Shown in pieces: positions 1 through 14,300 of a stretch of 64,000 nt of DNA. Numbering within the stretch: the stretch's first letter is position 1; the number at the start of each line of letters is the position of its first letter. The position numbers were made by a program, and so were the translations under genes. Source of the stretch: Fratercula arctica (Eukaryota; Chordata; Aves; Charadriiformes; Alcidae); the NCBI GenBank assembly GCA_947846985.1, contig CANTUZ010000004.1, positions 53,359,672 to 53,423,671 on the forward strand, in the 5' to 3' direction. The notes beneath the pieces are model-generated. The model saw only the letters and a program-made list of their open reading frames with translations. It was not told the origin of the DNA and did not search any database.

Positions 1-2121
1 TCTAGGCAGCATCTGGTTAATGAACAATTCAAATACACCGGGGATAAGCTAAATCACTGAGAAAGAAGCATGGAGATCGGAGTGCTCTAATTTCTCTAGA
101 AAAAGTTTTAAGGTGAGAAAATGGTAATTACCCCTATAGCACAGAATCATTACCATCTATGCTTGAGCAGCTATAAAAAATTCAGTCTAATAAGTGGTTG
201 GACTCTTTTTGGGGCTGAGACCTAAGTGGGACAAATGAAAGCAAACAAACAAAGGGTATAGTATTCCAGTTATAACAGCATGTCTTACCTAATTACTTCC
301 AAGCAGCCTTTTCCCCTCTCCCTTCCCTACTAATTGCAAAGCCAGGTTGACTTAAAAGATTCCCAATATGCCACTTTACTTATACCTGCTATGAGAAATC
401 CATCACCACTTCACATCACTATTTTTTTACCTGCCTTTTTTTTTCTTCTTTTTTTTTTTTTTTTAATAAGCTGCAGTTTGATACTTAGACTAGAAGTAAT
501 CTGAACAACCCTAGCAATCTAAATAGACAATCACCTAGTTTCTCTCTAATGTCATGGCAGAGAGGCGCAGGCACCTTGAAAGGGCGACTTCTGCTAGTTA
601 TCTTAGACATCTGTCTCAGAACAGAACAAACCATCCTCCATAGACGCCTCTGACCATTGACTAGACAGAAACACTAGAAAATTATCTCTAGCTAGATGCA
701 TAACATTTATACTGCTAACATCAAGTCAGATACATTCCAACCTTTAACATTTGATGTTGAGAATTCTGATGTTTATGGACTATTAGTTCTAGTAACAGAT
801 GTTAAAGCCCTAATTGATATTAAACTCAAGCTTGCCTTTTTTTTTTTTAAACTTGAAGAGATAAAGCTCTTCCACCATTTTTGTAGATATCCAGATGGCT
901 GGAAATATCCTCAAAGGTTGTCCAATTAATTGCAGTACATGGTTCATAAGGGAGAGCAGATAGTCATTTTAAGCATGTACAGCTAATTTTGAATGCCTTG
1001 AAACACTATCATATTCTCATTTAATGAGCCTCTCTCCTAGCGTTGCCGGTTTGTGGCATCTCCATTTGGAAAGCGATGAAAAGAGAATCATCTCCCTTGC
1101 AGGCAAAGACAAAGGTGATAAAGGAAGACTTTGGTCACCACTTCAAAGAGAGTAAACAATAATTTTGAAGTTTTCATTAGTGCCACCATGAACAAATCTA
1201 TGACTATTTCTGCTGATTCTCAAGACTTAGCCATTAAAGCATGCAAACTTTCTGATGGCATTTCCACAGCCAATTTTTTTTTTTTTTTAAAGGAAATTAA
1301 TACTATTTTATGGCTACAGTCACTGGTACGCTGTTGGTGACAATAATGACAAAGGAATAGGTTTCATTTTACTTTAAACTCAATTTAAACCAGACTTCTA
1401 TTCAGTTTGCATCATTGGAGCATACCAGACGCTAAGAAGTTACAGTGGTGCTCTGCTTTCTCATCAAATTTATATCAATAGCACTTACGTTTTAAAATCC
1501 TGTCAAAAAAAAAAAAAAAAAAGAATTAAATCCACCTATTTGGAAATCAGTCTTTATTCTGCACCAGCCATATGTTTTTATTGTCACTTCTGAAGTCAAA
1601 CTGACATTTTTTTCCCATTTTCCTCTACATTGGCCGTGACCACTTCGTGTGCTCTGCAAATCTGATCATACTTCAACTGGCACCAAAAGAATACTTAAAC
1701 ACAATCCTTAAGGAGGTATATAGATAGTATCAAAAAGGTTCAATATTAAGTGTTCCAAAAATGCCTCTGAAAAACTCTATGCCAGTGTTCAATTCAACAG
1801 CAATTAGCCACGAGCATCATTTGAAAAAGACAGACAGACACTTCACTGGCCCAACAGCCCAAGTGGACACGCTCTGTGGCCTGCCAGGGACTATGACACA
1901 CAGAGGACCACTAACAATTTAAGACAACCATGCTACTCATCATCTCCTAATACTTAACACTTGCCATGACACGCTTCTCTCTCAGCCTACCTGCCCCAAA
2001 GCACAGGTTATTACACAGGGTCATTCTTTTATTTTGCTCTAACTTAACTCTCTTTTTTAAACGCATGTTTTCTAAATCTTCATTCTTCATTTCTTCTGCT
2101 ACGGATGTAAGCCTTTCATTT
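1..2121. other. Noncoding, AT-rich unique sequence
   Basis: No open frame longer than 77 codons, and none resembles a known protein. The frames at 696-929 and 1131-1340 are each extended by a T run that reads as consecutive Phe codons, a sign of chance frames. The stretch carries homopolymers at 436-464 (T-rich), 1274-1289 (16 T) and 1505-1522 (18 A). I see no transposon signature, RNA gene or CpG-rich promoter. Confidence 0.7.
436..464. repeat. T-rich homopolymer tract
   Basis: A run of T interrupted by two C residues, read directly from the sequence. There is no recognisable retroposed body on either side, so it is best treated as low-complexity sequence and not as the tail of an insertion. 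Confidence 0.85.
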
Positions 2122-2158
2122 TTATATATATATGCATGTGTATCTATATATACACATA
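2122..2158. repeat. TA/TG/CA alternating purine-pyrimidine tract
   Basis: An imperfect microsatellite of TA, TG and CA dinucleotides (tatatatatatgcatgtg, then ctatatatacacatac). Almost every step alternates purine and pyrimidine. It is short and interrupted, so probably not highly unstable. Confidence 0.8.
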
Positions 2159-5100
2159 CTGATCACAGACAGCTTCTCGCTGCCTATTAGGCAGAATAGA
2201 TATACTATGATTAATACGTGCATATACTAAAGTATATTCATGGAAAAACTTTGCCAAGTATCCTCATTAGTTTCAGAGTTTGGATATTTTTGCAGAGTTA
2301 TAATCCTACAAACTCTCTCCCCCTCCTTCATCATTTTCCCCTCAAGAGCTATAATACAAAGAGCTGCAATGAATCTAGATGTGTTCAGTGCTTGCAGAAT
2401 TCAAACCAAGTTCAATTTAAATATGCATCCGCTGTTTTTTCACTTGGCAGCTACCAAGTAAATATAGCTTCTTATATAGTGATTATATTTAAATCTCCAT
2501 CACTTGGACCTGAACACGGAAATATTTACAATTTTTGCATTTTGCCTACTTACATTATTATCACTCTTTACTTATTAATGGAGCATAATAGACAAATGTA
2601 CATAAAGTATATTTTGCTGTGAGAGTGAAATAGTTCAGAGGAAATTATTATTATTACTTAAGAAATGATGCATCTGGTAGCAAGAAGGTTAAGAAACTTC
2701 AAGCAGAGCCTCCCACTGAGTCTAACATATTTGCATTAAGGCCTGCTTTTAAGGGGGGAGAGCCAGTATTACATCCTATGGAAGTCCTAAGAAAAAAGAT
2801 TTCATCAGGACCCTTGCAAATCCAGGCATTATTTGCTGTGCACCCACCCCCTATATCAGGATTTAAGAGATTTGACATAAGGCCCCAAGACAGGTTCGGG
2901 ATGTGCAAAGACAAAGAGCTATAGTGCCAGATTGTTTTGCTCTGAGAGGTGTCATTATACCTATATCAACAGCATGAAGAGCTATGAAAGAGAAATATAG
3001 CCAGAATGGCTAGAGAGACCCTACAAAAGCAGCTGGGAGGGGCTGTGACAAGGAGGAAACCAGAATCACTCTGGCGAAATCCTGTACTACTACAACTTTT
3101 GTTGTTGTTCTTCTGTTTTAAATTTAAGATTAAGAGAGAATGCCAAGAAATACATAGGGGCTCCGGTCTGCAGTGCTGTGGAGAAGAGCACTAACTTTTG
3201 CTCATGGAAATGCTTTTTGGGCTGGTTTAAGGGAGCATAATTATATTGCTTATTCCAATGCCACAATAAAAAAGAATGCTAAGAAAAATTAACACACTTC
3301 ATTAGTGAATATCTGATAGCTTGCAAGCTCTTTGGTTTATGAAAGAGGAAATAAATAGAAATACCGTGACTGAAACTGAAAAAAAAAAAAAAATTAATTT
3401 CAGCAAATGGCCCCTAAAATGTTTGGGGCACAGCTACCCACGGTACACATATACAGTATCCAGCACAATCTTTACAGATGCTCTCCAGTTTTTACTGCAA
3501 CTCTGTGAGAAATAATAGTCCTCTCAATGGCATCCATTTTCCCAGGGTTTAACAAAATAAGCCTAAAGATGAATAGCCTTCCTTTTTCAAACCGGTCTCA
3601 AAATTACAGGGATTCACCAGTACAGTACAGCAGTCTCTTTGAAAGTGACAGAAAGCAGCAATAAACCTAGCTTAATCTCCTGGTTTGATGATGTTTTCAT
3701 ACCCTTCGCATCAAAACAGAGCAGCTGGTATGCACTAATGAATACAGCCCAGCATTCCCAGTTTTGAACTCCTCATTGCTCATTCCAAGTCACATTCTAA
3801 CCCAATTTGACACTCACAGCAGCAGCAGCAGCTTCATGGAAAATTCTTGTTAGTAACAACGTTAAGGGTTGGACCGCAGCAAACTACATTGGGAAAGGGG
3901 AGAGAAGTGCACACAGGCAGAGTAACATTCCAGACTAGGGAGCAAAAACCTCTGTAATTTAGTTCCAAGCATCTCCTTTTCTATTGCTTCCCAGCACCTC
4001 TAATTAATGTGCTACCTCATACATATTTGTCATACCCTTCTGGAAGTGATCTCCCCATACTATTTTCCATGGACCACAACATAACTGCAGGAAGCTGCTG
4101 TGTTGCCTTCTCACACCAATCCCACACAGCCCCAACCACATCCCGGTTTGAGCTGAGAATCAGGGAATTGCACAGCACAACAAAATGCCACCAAGAGCAG
4201 TAGGTGATGAAACAAGGACAGAAATTTCAGATCTCCTCGGCCAAAAAAGACACAACAGCATGTAAGAGAACTTGATGACAAGTCCTGGTAAAAAAACCCA
4301 AACCTTTAGGCTTTCATAAAACTTAGCTCTTCTTAACTCAGAGAAATAGGGCTTCATATAATCCTCGTGGAATAGACCAAAGTGGACACGGAAATGGACT
4401 GCATGGCTGTGTTTCATCCCACAACCAGAGTCATCAATAAGAAATCACATTTTGCTAGCAGCTCAATTAAAAGAAACCACTGATATTTGCAACAGATATT
4501 TAATGACCTTCAAACAGAACAAAATCTAAGACATTACATCGACCACTAGACACAAGATTGAAATGAGTGAAATTGGTTTGGTAAATCTAGACTTTAGGAA
4601 GAAAAAGTACATCTTGCTTTAATTCACTTCCTCTTCCTTCAGTTATTCATATAAAGAATAATGAATTCTCATTCTCTTCCTTAGAGGCTCTATCAATAAC
4701 ATTGCAGACAAACTCAATTAGCATTTAAAGGCTGAAACCTGCTTGAATTGCTTTGAGATTCCTTTGAGCTCATCTCCCAGCCAGACAATGTACTGAAACT
4801 GATTTAGCCCACTCTTTTTGAAATATTGCTGCTATTTTGTCCTTAATATATCACAAACAAAAATATGCCTTCATTCTGATAGAGGACCACAACAGATTTT
4901 GCACAAAGTTGAATAAATGAGAGCAGATGATAGCCAAGCAATATCCAATCTGAGGGTTTCAAACAGTACATTTATTTTGCATAAACAAATTAACTATTGA
5001 AAAAAATTCCTCAAAACCACTTACTTTCTACTTTGTTCAGAAATAGTGAAAGTCCGAAATCATCACAAAGTCACACTGTTCTAGGGGCACTGAAATTGTT

Positions 5101-8100
5101 TTTGAGGGTGGGATGTTGCATATTATCATGGCCATAGGTGTTTCACTTCTTCCCATATATATTTCCAGTCCCTATTTCCAAGGCTGGTAAAACACTAGCC
5201 TCGATGCCATCTTAGGGAAATGACTGCCATGGGTTAATTACACAATGTGTGAATAACGTCTTTTCTTTCATCAGTTTTCAATTTCCCTCTTCCAGTTTCA
5301 ATCAGTGTTTCCTTGTTCTTCTATTCAAGCTTTAAAAATAAAATACAAATTCCCATCCCGCTTTACTGTAATCATTACTTTGGTTAGTTTTACTGTTTCC
5401 TTCTTATTCATCTCTCCCTAAATAGTCCAAGTATTTTCAATCTCTTTTCATATGAGAACACTTTCTCCAAATCCCTGTCATTCTCTTCTTCTGTCTCAAC
5501 CACTCTACTTCTCTAACGTGTCTTTCTGAAACAGCAACCAGAACCAAACACAGTGTCCCAGGTGAGGGCACAGCACTGACTTTCTATTTTTTTTTTTAAT
5601 AAAATCATAGTTATAGTGTTTTCAGCATTTTTCTTTCTTCCATTCCTTTAACTTTTGAATATTTGTTTATTCTTTGGCAGCTGTTGCACAATATATAGAA
5701 GCCTGAATTCAGCTGTCTGCTCTGATGCCAAGGTCTATTTTGACTGGATGCTGTCAAGTTAGAGCATAAAATTAATTTCTAAATTTAGACAGCTACATAA
5801 ATACCTAGACCTGAGTTAGTTATCCAGGTTTCTCTGGGCAACGAAGAGAAATAGGCACTTTAAGGGTACAAATTCAGACATCCATCCTGTGAACTGAACT
5901 GCACCCCAAAAGTGCAGTTCCTTCCACCAATTGGAACAGAGATGTTGACATCAATACTCCAGGCCTCAGGAATCCTATCCAAAAAGTTAACCATCCTTAG
6001 TTTTTACAATTCTACCCATTTGTATTTCTAAAAACATTTTTTTTTAAAAATGAACTAAAAAGCACATGAAAGACAAAAAAAATCACAATAATAATTTTAG
6101 GGCACTCTCCTCCCAGGATTGAAGCCAGTGTTTCATGAAGTTGTCATTACCAAACTAAAGAAAAAGAGGATTGCAGGATGAGCGAACAATGTTTATTTTG
6201 ATGACAAGATTTCAAAATCACTGTTATTCCATTCAAAACTTATCACAGTTTTGTCCCATTGTTTCTGATGAAGTGTTCAATTTTTTTCTTTCACATCAAC
6301 AAGAGCTTCCATTTGAGTTTGACAATTTCCAGCCTGAATTACAGAGTTGAAATCTCTGCTACCTTGAGTTGGTAACGCTTCCTGAGTGGAGGAAGGCACA
6401 AAGACACTCAAAGTGCAAACCAAAGAGATCAAGAGTTTCTCTGAGACGATGTTGTTTAAGAGTACTTCTCCACTTCCTCGCAATTTGGCTGCCATTTATA
6501 CCATGGTAAAGAAGTGGAATTGTGGATGGTAGCAGAGGAAGAAAAGAGGGAAGGGAATAAGAACACAGAGATGAATAAAAATAAAAGAGAAAAAAAGTAA
6601 AACCTTTCCATGTAGAAGTTACTGTATTGGTACAGCACACACGAGAACATGTGATTTATATTCCATGAAAACAGTAGGCTATGGTTTTGGTAAAAAAAGA
6701 AAAAAAAAAAAAATTAGAAGGGTCCTAAAGAGAAGTCAAATTCAATGTAAAATTCCAACCGCATTGATGCCCTTTTGTGCAAATGCTGAAAGCTGAAGGA
6801 AGATTTCATCTCCCAACAACAACACAGGCAGCTGTGCTCAGGAGCTTTCTTAGGTTTTCATTTTGCTTGGTTGTTTTCCAATAAAATACTATTGATTCCT
6901 GGTCAGGTGGTACAAAAGGGCTATATAAAATAGTCTCTGTGATAATAACCACAATGTCTTTACTCACCTCCCGCCCTCTCCTCCCACTCAAACAACGGAG
7001 ACTTAACAATTCTCCCTCTTGTTGCTCTGGTGAATAGGAAACTGCACTTAAACCAGCAACCGCTGTTCGCTTACCAAGTCTTTTTATCTTAAATGCAGGC
7101 CCTTTAAGAATATGTTGAGGTGATTTTAAAAACTATGGAAAAATTTTAGAAGTTCTTTCTGTATAATCAGACATCAAAGTTTGATGTGGAATATGGTTTT
7201 GCAATGAAATTTCATTCTTTCTCATTTGCATTTCAAATAAACCATTAATATCTTACAAAAGGACTGAGAACTGAGATAAAACGTACTTTACGCTTTGATA
7301 TGTCAGCTGTTGTTCACTCCTGTGGCTTCAACTTTTTTCTGCTACTAGTTACTACAACTTCACACCACTTTTTTTTTTTTTTTTTAATTTAACCTTACGC
7401 CATCACCAGTATCTGAAGCTGAAAAAACTGCCCTGACATGGGTTTCTAAACACCGCAAAATCCTATGATAGAGATGGATTATGGCTTCAAAAGCTTTTAA
7501 AATGGACTTGCAGCTTATTTTTCTCTTTATCCCCATTTAGTGTCCTCAAATTCCCTTCCAGCCCCCTTTTGTAGCAAGCAGCATCTGCTGCTGGACATTC
7601 TCATACGCTTCCTGCTGCAACCTTTTGTTATTTGGAAAAAAATTTAACAGAAAGATTAAAAAAAAAAAAAAATCCCATAAATGACCTAAATTATTAGCCT
7701 GAGTCGCTTCACCCAATGTTGCCAAGTCTGGTGCTGTATGTAATCTGGAAACACCATCACAAAGGAAAGGAGACGTCAAGTCATCACGGTGGTGCTTGTT
7801 CCCGCTGTCACCACACGCTGCATGAAATACAAGCGAGTTTGTACCAGCAAGGTCCCAAAGCAGCAGCTGTACATTCTCATCACTAACTTATACCTGATGA
7901 TGCACCCTGCACCAAGGAGGGGTGAGCAGGAAAGACAACAGATAATGATCCAGAAAAGATCTATTTCTTACCTACCTGACTTGTTTTAAAAGAAAAAAAA
8001 AAAAAAGGGCATTTTTAGGGTACAAATATTATGATTATTCTGGAGATAGTCTGCCTTTGATTCCATGAAAGATCATTTCTGCTTTCGTGTGCAGCACAGA

Positions 8101-8167
8101 TAGGGTCTTTGGGGGAGAGATGCACATCTTGATGACACTAATAGAAAGATGCTTGCAATGCATGAGG
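2159..8167. other. Noncoding, AT-rich unique sequence with many A/T runs
   Basis: Nothing that I can call a gene. Open frames reach 134 codons (2218-2622, plus), but composition is Ile/Ser/Tyr/Leu-rich and no domain is visible. Homopolymers lie at 3379-3393 (15 A), 6692-6713 (A-rich), 7369-7385 (17 T), 7658-7672 (15 A) and 7993-8006 (14 A), and there is a (CAG)5 at 3817. Pyrimidine-rich stretches near 5400-5640 (plus strand) and 6500-6600 (minus strand) give low-complexity frames. No RNA gene or mobile element was recognised. Confidence 0.65.
3817..3831 (+). repeat. (CAG)5 trinucleotide repeat
   Basis: Five uninterrupted CAG triplets, read directly. The flanks show no coding frame, so this is a short noncoding microsatellite. 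Confidence 0.85.
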
Positions 8168-8206
8168 AAAACAAAAACAAAAAAAAAAACACAAACAAAA
8201 AAAAAA
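8168..8206 (+). repeat. A-rich low-complexity tract with C interruptions
   Basis: A-rich sequence of (A)nC type. It is responsible for the Lys/Thr-rich middle of a 142-codon plus-strand frame (8087-8515) and for the Phe/Val-rich minus-strand frame opposite. Both are artefacts of base composition. Confidence 0.8.
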
Positions 8207-11200
8207 GAGACAAATACAGTCACACCTCATCCACTTTTCCCAGGTGAACCACCTCTGCTCTCCCCACTAAACAACCACAGCCTGACTCTCACCACTGCAA
8301 ACACAGATCGTTACCATCACCAACACAGCTTCTGCCGGCGTATTTCTAGTCAAAGACTGTATTATCAGAATTGTATCATATATAATGATGATGTGGACTG
8401 TGGAGAGTGTCAGCATGCCAGGCATCAGGTTAAAACAAGACTCCAAAGTGAAAACCACCAGAGCTATTCACAGAGCATCATCTGGGGATGGGTGTTAAAG
8501 GTCAAGTTGAAATAGTGTTTTTCACTTCTAACTGGGTCTTTTCTGTCATGTATACCTCCTCAAAAAGCATACATCTGGGATAATCTTTCGCTTGCTTGGT
8601 CTTGGTTCCAAAAGAAAATACTTTGGCAAGGTTAACACAAGATCATTTTGCCAGTTTTGAATTATTTAAGCACAAGGGAGAAAGCAGTTGCATCTTTTTT
8701 TTTTTTAAACAAACAAACAAAAAAAGGAACAGTTCTGCACACTGATAAATCTAAGTCTAATATTTTATGTGTAGTTACTATTTATTGTCTGTTTATAGAG
8801 CTAGAAATATGCTCTGCACTGTCATGGATGAAAATTAATCCCTGCCTCGAGAGAATGAAGGTTAAACTCACTGGTAGTCCCCACTGAATTAAAAAAAAAA
8901 AAAAAGATTACTCATATATGTAAAGTTACCATTTATATTAAAGGGAACAGATATGCAGAGCCTAAAGGCTGACAAAAAAAAAAAAAAATCCCAAACAACT
9001 GAAAAAACCCACCAAAAAAATCACTGGAAAAGGCAGTGGATGCAGAAGGGGTAAAATCAGAGAGATCTTCCTACACCTAAAGAAACCCCGTGAGAACATG
9101 ACCCTGCGCCACTGTTCAGTTATTCTGTAACATAATTAGCCACAGACACTAATACAACCATTTACATGGGTCCACAAACCTTGACCTTAATAGGACTGTT
9201 TACATGGGTATTGTCTCCCCAGCTGAGCTCAGACATTTTCAGCAAAGAAAAAATTATGCTTTATTTAAAATAAGAATAAAATCATGAAATGAAATTAATA
9301 ACAAGTGTTCTTGTGAGCAAGAACAACTGAGCCATTTCATATTGTTGGCATTGCACTTAATCTAACTACTGATGCTTGTATTTGGGAAAAAGCAAATTGG
9401 AAATTACTATCCTTGCCTATACAAATAGTCCCACTTGAGGCACACCTCATGAGTCAAGTACAGGATTAGGTCTTAACACATTGTGTTTGGAAACCACCTA
9501 TTTCTCTGCATTAGGAAGGTGTTACATCACCTTCTCACATGAAACTCCCAGGAGTTTTACCAGGAGTGAGATGCGTTAGACTTCATCCCTCAGGATGTTA
9601 TAATACAGGACCGCTATATGGTTTTCTGCACACCAAAACAATTCAAAATATTACATCTTGTGCATACACAATAAAAAAAAATTACTCCGAGATCACAAAG
9701 GCCATCTTTGGATCAACATTACCCTCACATCAGTTATGCATTTTGGATAAAAGGCTTGCATTTGCTTTTGAGAACTGCCTCTTTACCAACTCAAATACAT
9801 ACTGTATCTACATGAAAATTCAGAGTGCCTCTCTGTCGTATTTCCAGATGAAATATGATAACATGTCTGCTTTCCATTTCCAATGTCTTTTTTATCTACA
9901 TGATGCTATTAATTCCTAATTCCTGATCATTTACTTCTAAAATCTCTAAATTACAGAAATCTAGAAAGTGTTATGAAAAAAAAATGGTTCCAAGACATTT
10001 CTTTTATTCCCAGATACTTGAAGTCAGAAAGGAATTAAGAACTAATGCATAATATAATCACCTAACTTAATGCTACCCCTGCCCCCGTAAGGTCAATTTA
10101 AAAATGAAAATCAATTTAAAAACAATAAACCAGTATCTCACAATATCATCACCACTTTTTTCCAACCTCTTTAATAATGCTGCTAATTCAACACAAATTT
10201 AAAAGTAGTTTTATTAAGCAATTTTTCACTGGACACAACTAGTATAGGCAACATAATGCCTCACAACTCTACTAAACAGTCACAAAGACCTTGCAGAGGG
10301 GCTGACGTGATTTAAACATTGTAGAGGGAGACTGTTTGAACTATAGCTCCATCTGAACCCGAACAGAGGCTTTTAATAGCCAGCGCTGTCAGCCTGAAGA
10401 GATGTTGCTAAATTCAAGTAAAGGGAAGAAATGAAAATCAATATTATTATAAATTATATGTTTTCCTGGAATTTGGAGTCATCGAGAGACATTTCTAGGG
10501 AGCCAGATACCCATGTGTTCGTAGCAAAAACCCTTGCGCAACAAGGGTGATACTAATAAAACACATACATGTGTCAATACTTGAAGGAGTAGTTACTAAA
10601 AAGGTTACAAGTGCAACAATTCTAATCCAATTATAAAAGCAAAAAAAAAGAGTCCATAAAGTCTATATAAAAACCTGAGGTATTAGTCTAAAACTTCTTT
10701 TCATTCCACAGTGACAGATGAATGTGATATTGTCCTTAGCAGTATCTACTAAGTGATGCATTTTTTGCTATCATTTAATAGTCTAGTTATACAAAATCAA
10801 TACTCCCACATGTGCTGTCATTCTTCTCCTCCTGTCCCATTCAGGACTGTGGAATCAAAGAATCCCGATATGTAATAACAAAACCATTTAAAACAAAATA
10901 CTGAACCATGTCTTCAAATCTTCTTCATACTATGTGGCATTTTCAACATAGTTACTTCTAAAACTTACACAGCTTAAGTTACTTTCCTTATGGAAAAGGC
11001 TTAGCAATAATTTAGAAATGCAGAAGAAGATGAAAACGTGTTGAATTCCAGCATAGGTATCAACATGGTCCTTTGGTCACATCCTCAAGGGGAGTCAAGA
11101 CACCTACTTGCCCAAGCAGAATTAACAACTGTTCTATTTCAGGAGCATAAAAGTTTGTCTAACCAAGTGCCCCAATGAGGCTTCTTGAGACAACCCTGAA

Positions 11201-11330
11201 AGCAGAGGCACAATGGAAAGATACTCTTACCTATTATGCAAACACATATTGATTCTAGGGGTAAAAAAGGTGAACTTGTGTATATTGTGTCTTGACATCT
11301 GGGTTTCCCTTGGGTCTGTGTTAATTTTTT

Positions 11331-11353
11331 ATTTCTATTTATTTATTTATTTT
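11331..11353. repeat. (ATTT)n tetranucleotide microsatellite
   Basis: About four to five ATTT units, slightly interrupted, read directly from the sequence. No associated element seen. Confidence 0.8.
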
Positions 11354-14300
11354 AAGAAACAACAACAAATCACAATATACTGAATGTAGAGATGGAGGCA
11401 TCTAGAGTGGAATGCAAATACCGTCAGTACACTGAAATGGGCAGATGATCAAGGGCTCAGCTAAAATAAGCGAGATAAAATAGTGAAAAATGCCACCTCT
11501 TTCTTGAGATCGTACACTGAGCAAAAGCCTCCAGCTTGATAGTGACAGAAGACCGGGATTATCAGCTTTCCCCTAAATTAAATGTTTCACTTTGTATAGA
11601 CATAAGTAACATACACTTTTCTTTTTAAGTTGGAGGAGTAAGAATTATTATTTACTATACTACGTGGTAAGCTACTCATAAGGTTAAAGAGTGTGCCACC
11701 CATCAGCTTTCCGCCAAATTGGAAAAGGGCACACTTTAATGCTTGGCCACTATGTCAGCAAGAGGAGGAGGTTTAGGAAGGCAAGAAGGGGGGAGTGCCA
11801 GCATCCTGTCTCTAGGTCCCTGCTTTTGGGAATCTGGAAAGGCAAAGTCCTGGATCCAGCTCTGGCTTTCAGAAGTACATTTTATATTCCCTGACCATTT
11901 AGTATAAAACAGAAGTTCTCCTAGGAGAACAGAAATTTAGGGAACGCTTCTGAAAAGTGCAAGCTCCGGCTTGAACTCCCTCTAGCTAAAGCAGTCCTAA
12001 GATCCTGGTTATCCGTTCCCTGGACAGATGCCCTTTATCACTTACTTAGAGGTATACAGGTACAGCCACCACTCGTAGCAATTACAGTAGCCACAACTTT
12101 GCAATGCTTTCAGCATAGGTTAGACATGTACTGAATATACCTACTAGATTATTTGCTTGGGGGCTTAAGCAGCGAGATGCTGGCTGTGTGAATCACACAC
12201 TGCCTCAGGCATCAGGGAGGTGCCAAGACAGGGAGGCACCTCTTGGCCTGCACAGCAGTAAAAGCCTAGGCACTTTAAGCACTCCACTAGTAAAAAAAGT
12301 TGGACCTACAGGGATTGTAACTCACCCAGTGACTTTCTCAGGATTATTCTCCTGCACTTCGATTCCATCAAAATTGTATTTAGATGCTAAATTTTGAGCT
12401 AGGCTTAAGAGAAAGATGATGAGTGTGCTATAAGAAGCAACAAAGAAATGAGTAACTGGGGAGATGTGTGTGCCATATTCACAGAGAAAACTGTATCCAT
12501 ATCTATCTGCTGAAAGAAATGAGAAGATTTAGAAAGCTATGAGAAAGTTTAGCACCCAATATCATGTTCATCCAGTGAATCCATCACTTAACAAAGACAA
12601 TATATAGAAAACATCACATGATAAAGCTATAAGGGAATTCCATTCAGAATGTTGAGAAAGAGTATGTTGAATCATTTCAGGTGCACTCAGGTGTATTCTG
12701 GTACATCTCCTTCTGAACAGAATCATATACTGTGTGACACATCTTTCATACTACTGGAACAGTTTTAAATTAAGTAAGCATTTTCAGTTACAGGAGAGTA
12801 AATATTCAATAATAATCTATTCAGAGAACAACTATAATATTTAACTTTAAAAAAAATATATTGGGTGCATTCATCATTTCACGTTAAAAAAAAATAGCCC
12901 CAGGGAGCACCAGCCAGTGGAAGATGAAGATGCTATGTAGGGGTTTTTGCAGTTTTATACTCCTCAAATATTCCTAAGATTAGCCACACTGGTGCTGACA
13001 GAGGCTTCGCATCAATGTCTTTTCTCCAGGACTAGAGAGGAATAGATTTCTGAGATAAACTACTATAGGAAAAGTAAATCTTTGCCCAACGCTTTTTGCC
13101 CCACAGTTTTTCTATACTGAACCATGAGTTGATGGAAGATGGCAGTAGTTTCCAAGACAAAAGTGGCAGCTTTGTGTTTAACAGTCTAGATGTACTTCCA
13201 CAAATTTCTTAATCCTTTTTTGAACCATTGCAAATGTTTTACATCCACAGACTCCCGTGCCAATAACGGCACACACAAAGCAGCAGTAGAAAAGTAGGAC
13301 CATTAGAAAATCTAAACAGAATATCAAACAAATCTTTCCTGTTCAAAAATAGGTTCCTCAAAAAAACTCTAACATTTTTGAGACATTAAGATTCACACAG
13401 AATCCCTTCAGTACAAATTTTATTTATTATTTTTATTCTTTAAAAGTGTTTCTACTGGTTAGTTATGGGTGTTGGGCTTACTGGGTAGTTCCACAGATCA
13501 CACATCCTCCCTTTTCTTCCGTCTCCAATTTTGAGGTCTATTTGACGCCTTCTACTCCTCTGGCGGCCCATCAGATTTCAGCAGCAGGTACAAGGCAGAG
13601 CTATTACATCCCTAAGTTCCTTTCCCCTCCTAGGAGACTATCATCAGCTCCTGGCAATTTATTTTAATATCTCCTCTACTGGCACTTCAGTTTCATCCTC
13701 TCAGACATCCCCAGTGAACAAGGGGTACCGGTGGGAGGACCACTTGACTCACTGCAGGCAATACAAGTTTCTTCCATTCTCTTGATTATTTCAGTGTTTC
13801 CACCTGACACAATCAAACCAATTGATTATCTTCACTGTACATCTCTGAAGTGAGGAACAACATGATGCTTACCTTCTCATTGATGATTATAGTTTAAAAT
13901 CAGACTAATTGTTATTAAGTGCTCTCACTCTAAGATGCTATTTTACTGCAAAAAAGACATTACGTATTACAGTACGGCAGAAAACAAGTAATTATCCTGA
14001 ACTGCAATTAAGTTCTTCCACAAGCTCAAGTTAAAAAATCTATTTCATCCATCCTATGTTAAAAACATTAAGGAAATTGGTCCAATTTGAATGGGAAGGG
14101 AGAGATGAGTTTTCTTATTCCTTCCTGTCAAGGAGTATAGGGGACACTACAATGCCCACAGACATGTTGAAGCATCTTTCTCTCCTAAATTACTTCTTGC
14201 TCCGTATATTTGGACAAAGCAATTACACTAACTGTGCTCTCATTCTGGTTCCATATATTCAAAATGATTGAAGAAAGATATTAAACCAGTTACTCTGATG

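Noticed and set aside
3420..3545. Possible MIR trace (gcaactctgtgag, ccattttccc)
   Set aside because: Similarity to MIR is confined to a few short words with poor spacing; too weak to annotate by eye.
8087..8515. 142-codon plus-strand open frame
   Set aside because: Its middle is coded by an A/C low-complexity tract, and it has no known domain.
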